This document shows positions 31,476-43,769 of a stretch of DNA of 64,000 nucleotides, piece after piece. Position 1 is the stretch's first letter. Each line of letters starts with the position of its first letter. This DNA comes from Diphasiastrum complanatum. Taxonomy: Eukaryota; Streptophyta; Lycopodiopsida; Lycopodiales; Lycopodiaceae. A program made the position numbers and the translations under genes. Below the pieces are notes generated by a model that was given only the letters and a program-made list of their open reading frames with translations, ran no database searches and had not been told where the DNA came from. The stretch covers positions 30,656,519-30,720,518 of the forward strand of contig CM055101.1 of NCBI GenBank assembly GCA_029204225.1. Reading direction: 5' to 3'.

Positions 31476-31963
31476 CCTAAGAAAATAAGTACGAAAATGC
31501 TGCATCATCATAGTGACATAATGTAGAAACATTTACAGACCATAAAAACTCAAAATTTATAGAGCATAGTGACAGGGAAAAATAGGAACAACGAATGGAA
31601 ACAAGAATGTTCCTAAGAGAATAGGAACAGAAACGCTGCATCATTATCAATGACATTGTAGAAACATTTACCGACACAAAAACTTGAAATTCATATTTTA
31701 GTTAAGTTACAAATAGGGGGGCCCATGTACTACAATAACATTAGCACTTAGCCAAAGGGGTAAAATAGGCATTACTTTTCAACCACCCCCCCCCTTTAAT
31801 GGCAATATTATTTGAACTAACAGCTAACAATGTTCTGAACTTCTCAGACTTATTTATACTAAGTGGTGGAAGTTGCCAATGGTCATTGTACTAATGCTTT
31901 GAAGGGTAAAGTTTTCAAGTTTGAAACTTTGATGATCGTCATTGTACTGATGCAAAGTTTGGA

Positions 31964-33640
31964 ATGCAATGCAGGCTTGCATTTATGTTCCTAGTCTTGG
32001 AACGGCTGCTGAAAGTTCATGCAAACTTGAGGCAGATAGTCGTTTCAAATGAGTGGGTACAATGGGGGCCATCACAGCAGCCCAAGGGCAGGAGGTTCGA
32101 GCTGATCGTGCTGTCATCTTCATTTTGGGATGATGCACAATCCATTGTCGTGCTCCTGCAGCCTATGTACAATGTCCCGCGTCTTACAGACTACACATTG
32201 GGACTCTTATATGAGTTCATGGACAGGTTGGGTGAGCAGCTGCGTCTTTGCGCAACCATTAGCCCAGAAAGGTATACCCCATTATAGTACTTACTATTGT
32301 TAGCTCTATGATGTCCTGACTCCTTCCTTAATATTTTGGTCCTTTATTTTGAAGTTAAAACTTTTACGTGTTGAATTTAAAATTTGCAAATTTGAAATTC
32401 TAATTGCTGATCTTAGGTTGAGTTTTCAATTATCTAGATTCTATGTCGTATGGCTGAGGGCTCATCATTCAACATTGAACATTCAAATCTATTATCTTGC
32501 AGGCTTGAGGAAATCCAGCGCCTTTGGCAAAGCAGATGGGAGCGGTTTCATCAGCCCTTGCATGCCATGGCCCACATACTCCATCCATTATGGAGGAGTG
32601 AGCGCAGTATGATGATAGGGAGCTCAGGGATGGCTAGAATGCCTATGCCTCCCAAGTTTATCTTGATGCATATGAGCAGGATAAGCTCTTGAATGAGCTC
32701 CAGATATTCAGGCCAGAGGCCATGGATTTCACCACCTGGCCCGTGCGTTTGAGAGAGGGTAATATACTACACCCATGTGGGATGATCATTGCAATTTTCC
32801 ATTGTTAGTACTTACAATTTATTATTTACATGAAATAGTGCTTTATTAGCCAGTTTCTGATAAAATTTGAATCATTACAAATATTAAATCCCAATTCTAA
32901 TTCCTTAGCTTTGGTTGTGGTGCTCATTGGCAACTATTGACTCCTCGTTGAACTGTGATCATGCCAATTGTGTCCCATGTCATGGTGGAAGAAGTTTGGG
33001 ATTGATGTCTCCAAATTGCGCCGCCTTGCAATTAGGATCCTCTCACAGGACTGCACTGCAGTTGCTTGTGAGAGGAACTAGAGTGCTCACTTGGTGATTC
33101 GCCCGAAGAAGAGAAATCGACTCTCCTCTACACAATTGGAGAGGTTGGTGTATGGACATGCCAACCTGAGACTTTTGAGTAGACTCCACGACACCCTAGA
33201 GCCTATCCAGGTTAATTCATAATATCCAATGTGTAGATAGTACTAAAGATTAAGTAGTAAGTGAATACTAGATACTAGACTATAGTGTGTTTGAACTTTG
33301 AACTTTGAAGTCAGAAGTATTACCTACACATTGAACTTTTAAGGTTTAACTTTGAGTTTGAACTTTCAACTTTGAAGGTTAAACTTAGTTCTACCAAATT
33401 ACAATAACTTTTAAGATTATAATATTAAATATATATCATATAATTGTTGACATACGGCCCTCCAGGTTCTGCCGTGATTTCAATGTGCATTGTGGCATGT
33501 GCATAGATAAATCCGGTGGGCAGTTATACGTTTGTCAATCCTTGTGTGCAGGACTTTTGCAATCAACACGAGCTTAGAGGTTGGAAGACTCAATGGGCTG
33601 AATTGATGCAAGAGTTCAACCGTGCGATCTATTGTATTAA
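31964..33640 (+). pseudogene. Degenerate relative of the L/R hAT transposase, C-terminal half
   Basis: Exon pieces line up with L and R. 31964-32270 gives SSSFWDDAQSIVVLLQPMYN and LLYEFMDRLGEQLRL ending SPER|GT, against copy L FWRDAQTLSGLLRPLY and LVYELMDRIGQFLQL. 32500-32760 gives AHILHPLW and an acidic run. 32980-33200 gives KKFGIDVSKLRRLAIRILSQ, then CERN and KKRNRLSSTQLERLVYGHAN, the hAT dimerisation region. A piece at 33550-33645 may be a further exon. Stops and shifts disrupt each exon. The BED finger, SDGWTD segment and element ends were not found. It is far more diverged than L is from R, so it represents an older or separate lineage. Confidence 0.75.
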
Positions 33641-33859
33641 AGGTAACTCTAATCAAATTGTGAATGCCCTTAGTTGAATAGGTGCATTTAATGAATGTTT
33701 GTTCACCCAAATCTATATCTTTTGTTCACGCGATTTTCAGAAAATGATTCTCATTTTCATCGAATATGGAAGATTGTTCAAACTGGATTGGAATGAGAAA
33801 GGAATCGAGACAAGTTCATATGAATCTCAATTGAATAAAAAAAGATAAGAAGATTTTAG

Positions 33860-34600
33860 AACAGTATACCATTCAGAATGGATTGTCGTTTCGAAATGGG
33901 AAAATTGATGTACCGAGGTATTATGCTTTGAAAAGAATATTTCTGTTTATATATCATGGCATACCCTGTGAGAGTTATCCAGGTATACACAAGACTTTGG
34001 ACTTAGTAAAAAGAAAGTTTTATTGGCCAAAACTCAAATATTTCATACAGTCTTATGTGAGTAATTGTTTACCATGCCAGTTAACTAGAGTTGAACGCTT
34101 TACAATTGGTGGTTTATTACATCCATTGGATATCTCGAATAAGAGATGCAAAAGTATATCTACAGATTTCGTAGTTGGACTTCCCATGACCCAACGAACA
34201 ATTTTATTTGGGTGATGGTGGATAGACTAAGTAATCTAGATATATTCATAGTGGTTAAGTTAACTGCAAAGGCTTCATATTTCCCCCAAATCATTGTTGA
34301 AAGATTATTCAAGTTGTATGGACTACCAAGAGATCGTTAGTGATAGTGATCCCAAGTTCGTGGGTCAATTCAGTTCTTCATAACCTTCAAACTTCTCTTG
34401 GTTTAAGTATTGATCATCCTGAATCACATGGACAATCTGAAGGGACTAATCAGACTATGGAGAATATGTTGGAAACAGTTTACCATAGGCAATATCATTG
34501 GGAAAGTTACCAACCTCACTTGCTTATACTAATAAATAACACTCTACTACAAGTTATAGTCCATTCATGCTGATGTACAATTTCCACAGCCTAGATCTCC
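33860..34600 (+). pseudogene. Ty3/gypsy integrase fragment
   Basis: Contains HGIPCESYPGIHKTLDLVKR, KFYWPKL, SYVSNCLPCQ (HHCC zinc finger) and then core-domain pieces such as STDFVVGLP and, in other frames, ESHGQSEGTNQ (catalytic Glu region). Several frameshifts and stops. It is cut on the right at about 34609 by the LTR of the next element. Confidence 0.8.
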
Positions 34601-34609
34601 TATGAAGGT

Positions 34610-36502
34610 TGTTAATCATTAATCAAACTTGCAACCGCAAATGCATAGCAACAAGAAGACTACACAAGCATTCACATAAGAGCTCAATAAACCCTGAAGT
34701 AGTCACCACTCTATTCAACAAAACCAGATAACTAAATCACAAGTGAATTGAATCTAGTCTAAACCCATCAGTGCCCTGAAGGCAGTAGTATCCAAGTAGA
34801 TTATACCCTCTACTCACATGGGCCTCTTGGACCACCGCTTAAACTAAAAACTTAGAATAAACAATCATATAACAATATACAAAATAAGTATATTGGGACC
34901 AACTAGGCATTAGTAACGATCAAATTTCTACCATTAGTCCCCCTTAATGACTAGTCAATTAGGCCAAAATGCCCAACAAACATCTAAATTTTTCAAATTT
35001 TTCTTTACTAAGACCATTTTTCAAAATATCAACAACTTGCTTATTTGTGGAAACATAAAGAAGCTCCACTTATTTTGCCTAAATCTTGTCACAATAAAAT
35101 AATAATAATGGACTAACTATGCGTTTAGTGCGAGCATAGAATACAATAATCTTAGCACTGAGTATGCAACTCAAGCTATCACAAACCATAAACAAGAGTT
35201 GCATCTACTTGTACCTTTTGACATTCTGCAACCTACACTTGCATGTTGCATTCATCATTGCCTTGTAGTGAGCTTCGCTTGCAAATTGTGCAACCATAGA
35301 TTACTTCTTGCTAGCCCATGAAATTCTTACAGAATCAAGAGTAAAAATATAACCAAAAACAAATTAACACTTTCTATATCACTTTGCCAAGTCAACATCA
35401 CAAAAGCCTCATAAAGTAAAATATAAAATTTGACATACTCAAGCCCATTATTGAATGTGCCTTTGAGATATCTTCAAACTCTTTTTGTTGCACACCAATG
35501 TGACCTTCTATGGTCTCAAACAGGCTTCTTGTGTGTGCTTAAAACAGCCAATTTGATCCCATAGAAAGCCTCTTCGATAAGTGACGTACACCTCTTCATC
35601 AATGAAGTCGTTTAAGAACGCCGATTTCACTTCCATTTGTTGAAGATCCCAACCATATTCTGTGGCAAGAGCAATGATGGATCTAATAGTGTGCATCTTC
35701 GCTAAAGGAGCAAACGTCTTTTCGAAGTCATTGTCTTTCTTCTGTACGTAGCCCTTTGCTCTTAGTTGACAATTGATCACTAATCAATATTCTCAATTAG
35801 TTTTTGTTGCTAGCGTTATTACGCTCAACTATCAAGCTGAAGGTATCACTTCAAGCGATTGTACTCGTTGTTGATATTAATCAGAGTACAATTTTGTCTC
35901 GCTACTGTATTGTTCATTTGCGCTTATCTAAATCATTAATCTTCATTATTTTTGTTGCTAACTGAGGTGTCATACCCAATAATGCTTTTGTTGATGATCT
36001 ATTTTGCAAATAGTTCAACGTTCTCACTGCTTTTGCCATATACAACTTAGTCACGAGATGGGCCTCATAAATCACTACGGATTATCTCCAATGATGCCTT
36101 TTCGTGATATACTCCTCTTCCAAGAAAGTAGCTCTGATGATGCTTGCCCATAATACAAGTCTTGCATACCCTTGGTTCACCCTCACTCTGTGGTAGACTT
36201 TTGACCATCTCTTGTTCGTACAATAGTTTGAGACTAGTACAGTTCAGGTGACCATACCGATCGTGCCAAAGTCGTGTCTGATCAATCTTTTGTGAAATGA
36301 AAGCTTGATGACCAACAATTGATTGAAGTTTGTACGATTTTCCATTGGACCTACTCTTGTGACAATCAGTATATAATTCTTGCACATGTCCTTGATAAGA
36401 AATTTATCTTTATAGAGCTCAATTTTCATGACATTATCGGCTATGCATCCAATAGACAATAAGTTCTACACAAGACCAAGTACAAATGAGGTATTCCTTA
36501 GT
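34610..36502 (-). mobile_element. Decayed Ty1/copia element with 3' LTR
   Basis: The minus strand has a polypurine tract TTAAGGGGGACTAA at 34947-34934, then an LTR beginning TGGTAGAAATTTG and ending about 34610. Upstream (35508-35780) is RT with KGYVQKKDNDFEKTFAPLAK and MEVKSAFLND. At 36065-36385 is GAG-pre-integrase with LWHDRYGHLN and CKTCIMGKHH. Most of the integrase between them is deleted. Gag, PBS and 5' LTR were not found; the sequence ends at the hairpin at 36503. Confidence 0.78.
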
Positions 36503-36611
36503 ATACGTTTATCGCCTTGATCTAAGTAATTTGGCATACTTCTATGCCCTTTAAGAGATCAAAAGGGCATAGAAGTATGCCAAATTACTTAGATCAAGGC
36601 GATAAACGTAT
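36503..36611. repeat. Perfect 50-bp inverted repeat with 9-bp loop
   Basis: Left arm 36503-36552, loop AAGAGATCA, right arm 36562-36611. The arms are identical when reversed. The left arm is coding sequence of the neighbouring copia (reads LDQGDKRI on the minus strand), so the right arm is a fold-back copy of element sequence. Confidence 0.93.
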
Positions 36612-38647
36612 TTGTAAGAAAAGTGCATTTCTTAGCCTTCTCCAATTTCAAAGATTTTTGCATCCCTACGTAGCTAAATGTCTATGGATAGGTCGGTACG
36701 GAATTGTTCTCTACATGATTAATCGCTCTGTTTTCGCATTTCTACCCATTTTCCTGCAAAAATACCAATGAGCAATTTCCAAAAGCTAAGGGATGGCCCT
36801 TGAGGACCCAAGTCCAATTTCAATCTGAAAAACTTTAATGAAGAAATGCCATTTTCTTCACTTCATGAACTGAAAAATATATTCCCCACCAAAGGTGATC
36901 TGGATCCTAGAAGTTCGCAAATCCGACGGTTCTTAATCTTCTTGGGCCCTACGGCATGGCACCCTAGGACTGGTGACGTACTAACTTGCTAGCGACTAGA
37001 AGGCCTCACTTTTAATACACAGAAAAAGGCCTTTTGGGTGCATGATCCTCTGGTCTCACACACACACACACAGAAGCCCATCGTTCTCTCGCATGGGAGC
37101 ACATTTTCTCCCTTTGATTTTTCAATTTGATCCGTAGGCTTGGGGCGTCACCTCTGAGTGTGCTAGCCAAGCTATCAAACCACAAAAACAATGCATAGAA
37201 TGTGCAGTTAAATGCTCTCGAAAAATACACACAAGAGAATAATTTTTCTCAGAAGCACTTTATGCTCTCTAATTATGACATGAAACCACAATATTCCTCG
37301 TTCCCTCAAGGCGCCCTACCTCTTAGAATGTCTGCAACAAACCATGTTGATAGATTCATAGTACTTTGAGAGCACTTCTCTGTTTTTTCATCGGAAAAAC
37401 CAATTCTTGTTCATTCATTTTTCTCAATCTTGAAATGCTTGGCACACCCAAACCACTCCACCTTGTGACGAACCGCCTCCAAGTTGCTTCCTTGATGTTA
37501 TGTAGATACTGTTGAAGCTTTACAGCACTTAGTTTTGTCACCAACTGGCTGAGTTAAGCCGTTCTGGACTTTCATACCTCAAAAACCTCACAATTTGTAA
37601 ATTTTTTAAATTTTCTCCATACTTGGCCAAATTTCTCATTGTTTGATCCCACACAGGCCTTCTCCCTACCACTAGAATCAATCCTTTGTTTACTAGAATA
37701 GAATGGCTACACTACTCCTTCAGTCCACAAATGACTGAGAAATGTCTCTTTTTGCATTCAGGCTGTTAGCAAATCCTTGGTGGTTCCTCACACTTGATTA
37801 GGTAACAAAGCATTGGCAATCTCCAACAAGAAGAACGTTCAGAGATGTCAAGGACAACCCCAAAGATGCACATAGAGGTGATGATAAAGGCAAGGTATGA
37901 GGTATTCATCCTACTCCACACCAATGATGGAGACATTGTTGTTTGAAGAGTCCAAAGGTTCAAAAGAGTCTTCAAAGGAATTCTCAGAGAAATTTCAAGC
38001 CACCTGAGCAAACACATCCATAGGATAGGCTCAACATATATTGTATGCAGATAAATGTATTGTTGATTTCTCTGTATTTTGAGCACTTGCATGTCTTGTT
38101 AAGTTCTTGGTATCTATGTTTGTACGTTGTATCTAACCATTAAGTGGTTTCCACTTTAACTTGTAAATTCATGTATGTGCTTCTCCACAAACTAAATTAT
38201 GGTCATACTAAGCTAAATGTGAAAGGTTTATGGTTTCAAATCATAATCCAATATTTCAGCTAGTTGCCAAATTTTGCATGTTCATGTAAAGAAACTATCT
38301 TATACTTGTATGAGAAAGTGCGATTCAACTTAGATAATGGCAACATTCTTTCAATACTTTATATAATATATTACTTGATTGTAACAATATTGTGTCTTGG
38401 TTCAATTCATGTTTCTATGGCAGAATACATGAGGTCTAACCTTTGAATAGAAGATACAACATGCAACTATGTAGAATTGGAAGGAGTTTCCTTTTGAAGG
38501 TTTCGATTTATTTGAGGCACCTTGTCCACAAATAGGATCCTCATTGAAAACCACTAGGCGTTTCCAGGAACTTGGAATAGGTGAGTATTTCGTCTAACCC
38601 CATAAGTATTGATATACGTAGCTTGCACCCACAATACCCCATGTGTC
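36612..38647. other. No gene recognised
   Basis: A short plus-strand frame continues from the hairpin. The rest is intergenic-type sequence with a short (CA)n at 37057-37071. Nothing recognisable as a domain. Confidence 0.45.
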
Positions 38648-39088
38648 TGTCAAGTTTCTAGCCTCGGACACATGCAATTTCGGCACATGTGAAAATAATG
38701 TCAATCATGTAAACCAGGCCCTAGACCCCCAAGCATTGGCTTATAAATGTAAATAAAGTTTGTAAAGGTCCTAAGTTGGAAGGACCCAAGTTAACAAAGT
38801 GACTCACTACAAAAAATTTTGTTTCCTCTCTAGAGAGAAAGAGAGAGAGAGAACTGGACACATGTCTCCTTAACTCAAGATTGAGTCAAGATTTTTGCAT
38901 GAAACTTTGTACATTTTCTACTATATATACAAGGAGGGCTTAGCTATCCTCCAAGCGCCCATTCTACATTCCTTTTGGTGTGAAAGTTTCTAGATCTTTG
39001 ATCTTCTTTTCTCTTACTTCCAATCAGCCAAAAATCAAATGCTGATTTCTCATAGATGGCTGATCCAATTCATGTGATTCCTATTGCA
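38648..39088 (+). repeat. 5' LTR of the gag-only element
   Basis: About 441 bp, TG...CA. Contains TATATATAC near 38922 as a possible TATA box and ends CCTATTGCA. Longer than the 3' LTR because of several small insertions. Confidence 0.8.
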
Positions 39089-39092
39089 TGTT

Positions 39093-40312
39093 GAGGCAAT
39101 GTCTATCATCACTTTGACTCTTGCTGATGACATTTTGATGGATTATGCTGATGAAGTCAATGCACATATTCTATGGATGAAGCTGAACAAGAGGTATGAA
39201 TCCAAGACTACTATTGAAGTAGTTCATCTTACGAATAGGCTCTTTAATCTGAAATGGAGTGGCAAGAACATAAAGCAGCATATAAGATGAAAAGTTTGTT
39301 TTCAGCTCTTAAGATGTCTGGACCAGCACATGCTATTCCAAAGGGTCAAAAACTGACAATATTCTTGAGATCATCCATCATCATATTCTACTCTGAGTAG
39401 CCGAAGAAGAATTTTATTTGAATGCAGGGAAGAATCTACAAAAGTAAAGACTTCAGAGAAGGCTTATTATACTAAAGATCGGAGGAAGCAAGGAGGCAAG
39501 ACACCAAAAGAGGGCAGCTCAATCCCGATTTGCAACCATTGTGGCAAGAAGGGACACACCGAAAAGAAATGTTGGTGTAATCCGAAGGTAGCTTGCATAT
39601 ATTGCAAGATTACCGGCCAAGCAGCAATTTATTGTTGGGAGAATCCAAAGGTTAAGAAAAATGAGGAAGAAGGAAAGGTGCATGTTGCTGAAGATGTGCC
39701 TCATTGTATGAATCCAGATGAACCACCAATGGGATGCATGCAAGAGCTGGTTGCTATGCCAGCAAATCCTTTGCCTTTGGTTGTCATGCTAGAGGTTACT
39801 AAAATTTCTTTGCAGGTTCCCATGCAGGATGCTAAGGAGAGAAGTTTCATAAGTTTAGAAACGGGCTCCTTATATGTTGAGCTCATAATTGAAGATGTGC
39901 AGTAGCAAAGCCCAATCACTCTGATGTAGGATGAAGAGCAACTGCAAGAACCTGCTGTTAAAGTGCAGGTTCTTACAGATAATGAGGAAGATACCTCATT
40001 TACACTTGTTGGGTGTTGTCTCGACGCTTCTTTTGATATGCTATACTTGCAGATGTTGCATGCAGATCCATATGACATGTGGCAGGATGTAGTTGAAGAT
40101 CGACCATATTTGCTAGCCACGTTGTTACCCGGTACTAGTCTGGAGAGTACCAGATTTATGCAGCAAGAAGCTGAAGGGGGAATAGACCTCCAAAGAATCC
40201 GTTATCTAGCGGGTCTACATCAACAGTTTTCGGAGACCTTCCATGGAAACCCATCGGAGCCGACAGGAGAAATGCATGACGAAGAACCACTTCCTCAAGT
40301 GGGTTGTGGCTA
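39093..40312 (+). pseudogene. Copia-type gag with two zinc-knuckle-like motifs
   Basis: Frame pieces: ITLTLADDILMDYADEVNAH, ILWMKLNKRYESKT and LTNRLFNLKW (copia gag helices), then, after a stop near 39287 and shifts, CNHCGKKGHTEKKC (a perfect CX2CX4HX4C knuckle) and CIYCKITGQAAIYC (second motif, His replaced). A further frame at 39963-40312 is rich in Asp and Glu and ends PLPQVGCG. Product would be a capsid/nucleocapsid-like protein. Not intact. Confidence 0.75.
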
Positions 40313-40359
40313 ACTCAGTTTCTAGCCTCACGCATGTAGTCCAAGCCTAGAGGGGGAAT

Positions 40360-40761
40360 TGTCAAGTTTCTAGCCTCGGACACATGCAATTTCGGCACAT
40401 GTGAAAATTGTAAACCGGGGCCCTAGACCCCCAAGCATTGGCTTATAAATGTAAATAAAGTTTGTAAAGGTCCTAAGTTGGAAGGACCCAAGTTAACTAA
40501 GTGACTCACTGCAAATAAGTGAAGTTTCCTCTCTAGAGAGAGAGAGAGAACTGGACACATGTCTCCTTAACTCAAGATTGAGTGGAAATTTTTGCATGAA
40601 ACTTTGTACATCTTCTATCATATATACAAGGCGGGCGGCTAAGCTATCCTCCAAGCGCCCTTTTTACATTCCTTTTGGTGTAAATGTTCCTGGATCTTTG
40701 ATCTTTATCAAATGCTGATTTCTCATAGATGGCTGATCCAATTCATGTGATTCCTATTGCA
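40360..40761 (+). repeat. 3' LTR of the gag-only element
   Basis: About 402 bp, aligned along its length to 38648-39088, with the same TG start and TTGCA end. Confidence 0.85.
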
Positions 40762-43110
40762 TGTTGGATTTTAGACACTGAACACCTTTGTTGTCAGCCT
40801 AGAAGCTTTGCATGTCAGTGATTAATCATTGCATGTCAGTTTTCCTGACATCTCCTCAAGTAGATCTAGCATAGGCATCGATCGTCAATTTACAACAGTG
40901 TCACTATCAGTAGAACCAAGTGTATCATTGACAAACATCTCCTGGGTAACCAAAATTTATAATTAGAAGATCTTATAGCTGGATCAACGTCTTGATTCTT
41001 GAGGTCTAAGACCTATAACAAATAGATGATAGGCAACCATGGGTACTCAAAAGGAGTTTCCTAATGCTTGAATAAAGAGATACTGTATTGACACATATGA
41101 TACCATCAAAATTGATACCCATTTGTAGGCCTAGTTTGCAAATATTCACCATATTCGAACTTCCTCCATAATGTTTTTCCAAAAATTTTGCAAAAGACCG
41201 TAAACTGATCAAAGGAAAAGTATGAGTTACAACAATTACATGACCTACATAATATGAAGATAGCTCAACAAAATCCTTTACACTTGAGAAAATATTTCTA
41301 GTAACACTTCCACTAGATAAAATGGCCTTAGATGTATAGCAAGGTCATTACAATAAATCAAGAGCTATAAATATTTGATCACATGCTAGTTAAAAGTTGA
41401 AAATTAAATGTATGTTAAGTCCCAAGAGATGTCAATAATCCAATACAAGAAATCTTCTGAAAACATAAGCAAAAAATTGTATTAAAACTTAAAACAAGGG
41501 AATGACTCAAACTGGTTTAAACAATATAACAATCTATACATGAAAACATTGATGACTTAGAGATAGTTTATGCAATTTTAAAACTTCATGACATTAATGC
41601 TTCATCATATCATAAAGTATTCTACCAATATGTTTAAAAAACAGAACCTCCCATTTAGCTATCAAGTTTCATTTATATCAAGGATCGCCTACAATAGCCA
41701 CGGTTGAGGTAAATACGATAAATGTGACTATAAGAATAAAAGGATTGTTTAAATGACTTGCTACAACACAATGATGATACATTTATCTTAAGTCTAGGAC
41801 GATACCCACACATAAAGCAAAAGACACCAACTACTTGTGTTCATAGAACCAACCACAAATTTTTAGATATCAGGTCATGCATCGCACGAAATATATCCTA
41901 CGTAATGCCTACTTAAGCCCTCAACTCCCAAAAGTAGGTACAAGTCACATGCATAAAGGTGAGCTCCAAACAAATTTCATACGTGCTTACGAAATCCAAG
42001 ATGTCGAGTTTTTGTCTCCAAACGTGATGGGCAAACTCAATGACAATAAGGGTTGGCACCAAAGAGCAAATCCAATCAAACCAAATTCATAATCCTCATC
42101 AAAACATGAAACAATTGTCTATCATTATTTCCAGTTGCTCAAGCTAAAGTCAAATGGTGAGAAAGTTAAACATGAAACATGGCAAGAACTGGCAAAATGA
42201 AGATCTCGAACAATAGTTCTGTACCTTTTGAATGGAAAAAAATATGTATCAATTTACTACCAATGATACCTTTGGGATAGTAACCATACAAAACATGCAC
42301 AATCTTTAACTCTGTGAAGTTCACCCACCATTATGCATAGTCCAGACAACATCCCTACTCACGTCATCAGCACCCAAGAATAGGTGCAACACAATGTTTC
42401 TAGAAGGTAGATCCCTTCGCTAATGCACATAACTCACTGTAATGGAAAACCTTTCAGCACTGGCTAAAAGATCTACCCTACTAGACAGATGTTAAATACC
42501 ATGATCCTGCAATATTTTGCAGGATGCTCTCTCAAAATAAGAAGTACGGGCATACGACAACCAGAATCTTGCCCATTCTTCGTATGAACTATAAGAGCCG
42601 GTTCAAACAAGTACAGGAATCATCAGAAAATGTGAAGTTTCCAAGGCATTTTTTGACTATTTTATGTTCAGGACATGTTGAAAATGTCATAACTAAGATG
42701 CCTAGCTTTTTCACCTAATCCTGATTTTCACACCGGTGTCATCAAGCACTTTGCATGAACATCATTATGAAATTGATTGAAAAATGCTTACAAAATAGAT
42801 ACAGTATATGCTTTCTTTAAGTCCAATTAGTGTGCAGGTCTGGATATACACAAATTTGAATATTATCTTAAAACTCGGGCTACAAAGTTAGACAGTGATT
42901 TGTATGATCTATAAAACACAGATATCAAAAACACGGTAATATGTTATGATCCTTGGTCACCAATCATCCTTAGTTTCACTAGCAGGTTAACAATAAATTG
43001 TGTATGAACTTTTTATTTGGACACCTTAACAAGGGAATCTATTTCAAGAACATCTCTAATTATTGACAGAATTCTAGTGTCAAGACTAATGTAGTGCAAA
43101 TTGTTTTCAC
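40762..43110. other. No gene recognised
   Basis: A/T-rich sequence with short frames only. It lies downstream of the small gene at 43.2-43.6 kb on the minus strand, so it may contain that gene's intron, last exon or 3' end, none of which I could identify. Confidence 0.45.
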
Positions 43111-43192
43111 ACGGACTATCCGGCCTTTGCAAAGGTGAATAGGGTTAGATCTATGATATATTTCTGTGAGCTTACAGTAATCTTCCACATAC

Positions 43193-43583
43193 CTTTTTCT
43201 GAAACAGATGAAGAAGGCCATCCAGAGGGAGCCAGCAAAGCAAAAAGTTCGTCATCGCTCAATTCCAACCTGACAACAGGAATTTCTTCGCCATTATCTG
43301 CGGCTGATTCACGTTCGGGGGGAATCCAATAAGAACTTCCAGGAAGAAACGGAAGCCAATCGGGGGCGGCTTTCCGAACTCTATATTCATTGATGGCCTG
43401 CTCCACGCGGCGAGCCAAGCTGTGATCCGTCTCCACTTCCACACTTTCTTCCCATGCTGCTGCACCTGAGCTATTCCCACGCCTGCTCAGATTAAACCTA
43501 GTATCTGACAAAGGGATTGTCGGGGGTAAGCGCCGGCTCCAAACGCGGGGTATCATTGCCAGGCCTTGCAACCTCAGCGCCAT
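43193..43583 (-). CDS. First exon of a small plant gene of unknown function, possibly organelle-targeted
   Basis: ATG 43583 opens a clean frame of 130 codons ending at a GAAAAAG|GTATGT donor (exon end 43193). The first 40 residues are Arg- and Ser-rich and nearly free of acidic residues (MALRLQGLAMIPRVWSRRLP then TIPLSDTRFNLSRR), as in a mitochondrial or plastid transit peptide. The conserved-looking body has RRVEQAINEYRVRKAAPDWL, then PFLPGSSYWIPP, and the end reads LSDDELFALLAPSGWPSSS. I believe similar short plant proteins exist but cannot name a family. Composition and splice site look like a real gene, unlike the repeats around it. A GA-rich stretch (43717-43750 on the minus strand) lies about 130 bp upstream and could be leader or promoter. 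The remaining exon was not found. Confidence 0.68.
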
Positions 43584-43714
43584 CGCAAAATAGGGCTGAA
43601 TGCTTCAAACCTCCAATGCTTTGTCCTCCTTGCTTCCTTCTTACCTAACAAAAGCATGCAAGTGTTTGCTTGATCCTGGCACTAAAGAGAGCAGATAATA
43701 AAAGGATGAAAGGG

Positions 43715-43716
<2 letters not shown>

Positions 43717-43768
<52 letters not shown>

Positions 43769-43769
43769 T
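43717..43769 (+). repeat. (TC)n(AC)n microsatellite
   Basis: TC tract followed by AC tract, upstream of the small gene. Confidence 0.96.

Larger units (their letters stand above)
38648..40761 (+). mobile_element. Gag-only copia-like LTR retrotransposon (TR-GAG type)
   Basis: Two similar LTRs (38648 to about 39088 and 40360 to about 40761), both starting TGTCAAGTTTCTAGCC, flank only 1.27 kb. A polypurine tract AGAGGGGGAA lies directly before the 3' LTR. No protease, integrase, RT or RNase H is present, so any movement needed proteins from another element. No recognisable PBS follows the 5' LTR: coding sequence starts almost at once, so the leader may have been lost by deletion. The LTRs differ by several indels, so insertion is not recent. 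Confidence 0.85.
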
